DNA of 64,000 nucleotides from Bacteroidota bacterium (lineage in GTDB: Bacteria > Bacteroidota > Bacteroidia > Chitinophagales > Chitinophagaceae): the NCBI GenBank assembly GCA_023437225.1, contig JAEZGS010000006.1:1-64000 (forward strand). Reading direction: 5' to 3'. The notes under the pieces are model-generated. The model saw nothing but the letters and a program-made list of their open reading frames with translations, searched no databases and was not told the origin of the DNA. Made by a program: the position numbers and the translations under genes. Below are positions 61,776-64,000 of the stretch, in pieces (position 1 is the stretch's first letter; every line of letters begins with the position of its first letter).

Positions 61776-61831
61776 GCATTTCGCATTTTCTATTTCCCAT
61801 TTCCGGTTTCCCGTTTCCCGTTTCCCATGTC
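61776..61831. repeat. Heptamer array, family V (CCRTTTC)
   Basis: Eight 7-bp words in perfect register: GCATTTC, GCATTTT, CTATTTC, CCATTTC, CGGTTTC, CCGTTTC, CCGTTTC, CCATGTC. It ends 1 bp before the stop codon of the convergent TauE-like gene. Confidence 0.85.
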
Positions 61832-61832
61832 C

Positions 61833-62540
61833 CTAATGGCATTCCGCAGAGGCTGAATTCAATCCCGCACTTAATTCGGGGCTGATGAATGGAATTCCAA
61901 GATTCAATCCACGAAGTATAAGTAGCACTGCAAAACACGCTACCACATATGGCATGAATGCCCGGATCTGGTACCGAAAGGTTGTGCTGATACGAGTGCC
62001 AAAAACCGCCAAAGCGATCATCGCAGGCATCGTTCCAAATCCAAAAGCCGACATAAACAGTACGCTTTCGCTTACGGCCGTTGTATTTAGCGCTCCCGCT
62101 ATTGCCAGGTAAACCATGCCACAGGGGAGAAGACCGTTTGCCATCCCAAGCAATCCCATACCGGCAACGCCGCCAGACCTGAGCGAAAACTGCATCATCT
62201 TCTGGACCTGTCGATGGAAGCCGTTCATCCACCGTGGTTGCACGTTTCTTTTCCTGATAAAATACTGAAATGCGAGCAGCAACATCACCGCCCCGGCTGT
62301 TATGGAAAAGGCCTGCTGCCAACCTGCAACAAAAAGCTTCCTTCCCGCGATGCCGAACAATAATCCCAGCGCAGCATAGGTAACCACCCTTCCAAGATTG
62401 TAAACGGCAATAGACGCCAATTGTGAGTTCCGGCCCATGTGCGTGACGGGCAGGGCAAGCGCAAGTGGTCCGCACATGCCCACGCAATGGAAGCTGCTGA
62501 ACATCCCCAGCACAAGTCCCGATACAATTATTGTTGTCAT
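61833..62540 (-). CDS. Sulfite exporter TauE/SafE-family membrane protein (CcoS-region/SenB type)
   Basis: A 235-residue inner-membrane protein with six to seven hydrophobic segments. The motif FSSFHCVGMCGPLALAL near the N-terminus (HCxGMCG) and LGMANGLLPCGMVYLA mark the SafE-like group whose genes accompany cbb3-type oxidase assembly; the cysteines suggest copper handling, which is an inference. It is coupled to fixH by a one-base overlap (TGATG). Confidence 0.85.
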   Translation of the reverse strand: MTTIIVSGLVLGMFSSFHCVGMCGPLALALPVTHMGRNSQLASIAVYNLGRVVTYAALGLLFGIAGRKLFVAGWQQAFSITAGAVMLLLAFQYFIRKRNVQPRWMNGFHRQVQKMMQFSLRSGGVAGMGLLGMANGLLPCGMVYLAIAGALNTTAVSESVLFMSAFGFGTMPAMIALAVFGTRISTTFRYQIRAFMPYVVACFAVLLILRGLNLGIPFISPELSAGLNSASAECH

Positions 62541-62986
62541 CAGTTAACGGTCAGTGGTTGCTCCACATAATATTTTTTTCCATCAACAAGCCATTGAATC
62601 TTCACGATATAACTTGCTTTGCGAAACTCCTTCGCAGGTAAGCTGAATTGTGCATCGTTGTTCAATTTGAGCTCCATACGCTTGTCATTGTCTGCATTGG
62701 CAGGACAATAAAACCAAACAGAACCTTCAATAGTTTTGTTCTTCATTTCCTCGGGCAGCTGAACCAGAACTTGTTCATTGTTTGCGCTAACGCTGGTTGC
62801 TGTTGTGAGATCGAATGCATTGTTTTTTCCGTCTATCACATCCTGAAACGCGAGCTCGTCCTTGTAGTACTCTTTCGATACAAGGTCAAAATCTGTTTTC
62901 ATCGATTTGTATACAAGCGTTAGCATGAGAGCTACAAATGCGATGAAAACAAGTGTGATTTTATGTCCCCAATTCAACTTCATCAT
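62540..62986 (-). CDS. FixH/CcoH-family protein
   Basis: A 148-residue protein with one N-terminal membrane span (KITLVFIAFVALMLTLVYKS) and a periplasmic domain with DFDLVSKEYYKDELAFQDVI, matching FixH. It helps mature cbb3-type cytochrome oxidase. It lies 22 bp after ccoG and overlaps the TauE-like gene by one base. Confidence 0.88.
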   Translation of the reverse strand: MMKLNWGHKITLVFIAFVALMLTLVYKSMKTDFDLVSKEYYKDELAFQDVIDGKNNAFDLTTATSVSANNEQVLVQLPEEMKNKTIEGSVWFYCPANADNDKRMELKLNNDAQFSLPAKEFRKASYIVKIQWLVDGKKYYVEQPLTVN

Positions 62987-63008
62987 TTTTGTTTTTTGTA
63001 GTGTTTAA

Positions 63009-64000
63009 TTATTCTCCCACAGGGCCCAAAAATTTTGTTTTGATAACCGAGATCTTTTCTCCGTTGCCGTATAAGCCAATATTCAGTTCCGTTGATCTTT
63101 TTTTGATAGCAGTAGCAGGAAGAACAACAAAGAACGAACCTGAACCCTGACCTTCTTCCTTCACAAGGATGCTCCTGCCGCCAATTGTTTCAATCTTGCC
63201 TTCGGTTCCTTCAAGTCGTAATTCCAGGTTTACTTTGTCGATGGTCTTATTCGCAATTTTGATATTGTATAAGTTGCTAACGCTGTCCGTTCCTCTTTCC
63301 TGGTAAAGCATTCCCGGCGTGCGCATGATGGTAGCAGAAACGTCATGACGCGTTACAAGGAAAAATGTAAGAAGTGAAGCGAGAAGAACAAGCAATACCG
63401 TATAGAACTTCATTCTCCCTGTATATCTCAATTTAGTTCCTTCGCTGATGTTATTCTCCGATGCATAACGAATGAGTCCCGTAGGCTTACTTACCTTGGT
63501 CATGATGGCATCGCATGCATCAATACATGCGGTGCAGCCAACACATTCCATTTGTGTTCCATTGCGAATGTCAATGCCGGTGGGACATACCCGAACGCAA
63601 GCCATGCAATCAATACAGTCGCCCTTGCCGAGTTCGGCAAACTTGTTAAGTTTTCCTCTGGGTTCTCCGCGTTTGTGATCGTATGCAACGATCATTGAAT
63701 TGCGATCCAGTAATACACCCTGCAGTCTACCGTAAGGGCAAACAACTGTGCAAACCTGTTCGCGGAAATGTGCGAAGACAGCGTAGAAAACTGCACTGAA
63801 TACCGCGATGGAAAATAGTCCACCAATGTTTTCGGAAACAGGTTCGGTGACGATGCTCCACAACTCTTTCATGCCGATGATGTATGCAAGAAAAAAGTTC
63901 GCAACGATGAACGACAATGAATAGAATACAATGTGCTTGGTCGTCTTCTTTAATATCTTCTCTGTGTCCCATGGGGATTTTGCCAGTAACCTTTGTGCAG
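63009..64000 (-). CDS. ccoG: Cytochrome c oxidase accessory protein CcoG (5-prime end beyond window)
   Basis: At least 330 residues of a polyferredoxin needed for copper delivery to cbb3 oxidase. The frame stays open to the right edge (upstream residues include LLAKSPWDTEKILKKTTKH), so the start is outside the window; a TTG at 63917 is not the true start. Visible are VCPYGRLQG, two ferredoxin clusters CIDCMACVRVCPTGID and CVGCTACIDACD, a further membrane span and a C-terminal Ig-like domain. Its presence with FixH implies a microaerobic high-affinity oxidase encoded further upstream of this strand. Confidence 0.92.
   Translation of the reverse strand, partial: AQRLLAKSPWDTEKILKKTTKHIVFYSLSFIVANFFLAYIIGMKELWSIVTEPVSENIGGLFSIAVFSAVFYAVFAHFREQVCTVVCPYGRLQGVLLDRNSMIVAYDHKRGEPRGKLNKFAELGKGDCIDCMACVRVCPTGIDIRNGTQMECVGCTACIDACDAIMTKVSKPTGLIRYASENNISEGTKLRYTGRMKFYTVLLVLLASLLTFFLVTRHDVSATIMRTPGMLYQERGTDSVSNLYNIKIANKTIDKVNLELRLEGTEGKIETIGGRSILVKEEGQGSGSFFVVLPATAIKKRSTELNIGLYGNGEKISVIKTKFLGPVGE

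Noticed and set aside
63009..63917. CcoG taken as a complete 302-residue protein starting at 63917
   Set aside because: That start is a TTG in the middle of a conserved membrane region; the frame continues open to the window edge and family members are about 450 residues.

Overview
The window reads as a chromosomal segment of a Bacteroidota bacterium, most likely Chitinophagaceae or a close relative. The evidence is a gldJ-porU-porV type IX secretion cluster plus a PorP/SprF protein, a SusC/SusD polysaccharide locus, bacillithiol synthesis (BshA), DUF4292 and DUF4288 proteins, very few purine-rich ribosome binding sites, and promoter boxes of the TAnnTTTG type. I see no tRNA, rRNA, CRISPR array, insertion sequence, phage gene or plasmid gene. 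The content is ordinary core and surface-biology genes; what is unusual lies between the genes.

Layout. 79-4633: a HAD phosphatase, two glycosyltransferases and a NodU-type carbamoyltransferase (surface glycan modification), followed by murF (4694-5977). 6075-15751: a voltage-gated K+ channel with a zinc ribbon, an MmcQ-like protein, a TesA-like esterase divergent from a YbbA/YbbP-type ABC pair, an LpoB/COG3014 lipoprotein cluster, and a purine permease. 15753-19874 (minus strand): DUF937-OmpA protein, acetyltransferase, a small unknown protein, gldJ. 19983-27814 (plus): porU, porV, ispF, dut, a DUF4292 lipoprotein and an EnvC-like protein. 27817-36228: bshA, an M28 peptidase, an RsmI-like methylase, an EI24 membrane protein, 3-methyladenine glycosylase, a DASS transporter, PorP/SprF and upp. 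36301-43215: anmK, a four-gene LiaF-like/DUF4288/LytS/LytR operon, adenine deaminase and a LolA-like protein. 43248-49260: a large Asp-box protein, a sugar porter and a NagB-type deaminase. 49577-58993: a five-gene alpha-mannan utilisation locus (SusC, SusD, SusE-like, GH76, GH92). 59105-64000: trmD, an orphan PAS histidine kinase, and ccoG-fixH-tauE genes for cbb3 oxidase maturation; ccoG runs off the right edge.

How the genes work together. The mannan locus should bind and import mannan fragments (SusC/D/E), cut the alpha-1,6 backbone (GH76) and trim side chains (GH92). The GH92 protein has Gln where alpha-1,2-mannosidases carry the catalytic Glu, which suggests a different linkage, possibly mannose-1-phosphate. 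NCS2 permease, adenine deaminase and upp serve nucleobase salvage. murF, anmK, LpoB, EnvC-like and the LiaF/LytSR operon all concern the cell wall or envelope stress.

The strongest unexplained signal is a set of low-complexity arrays built of strictly phased 7-bp or 8-bp words. Seven word families recur at about 17 places, in both orientations, and most arrays begin within a few bases of a stop codon. One array has become the C-terminus of the sugar porter. By contrast, six of the ten convergent gene pairs have stop codons that abut, interlock or overlap, leaving no spacer at all. Positions and word consensus are listed below so the pattern can be tested genome-wide.
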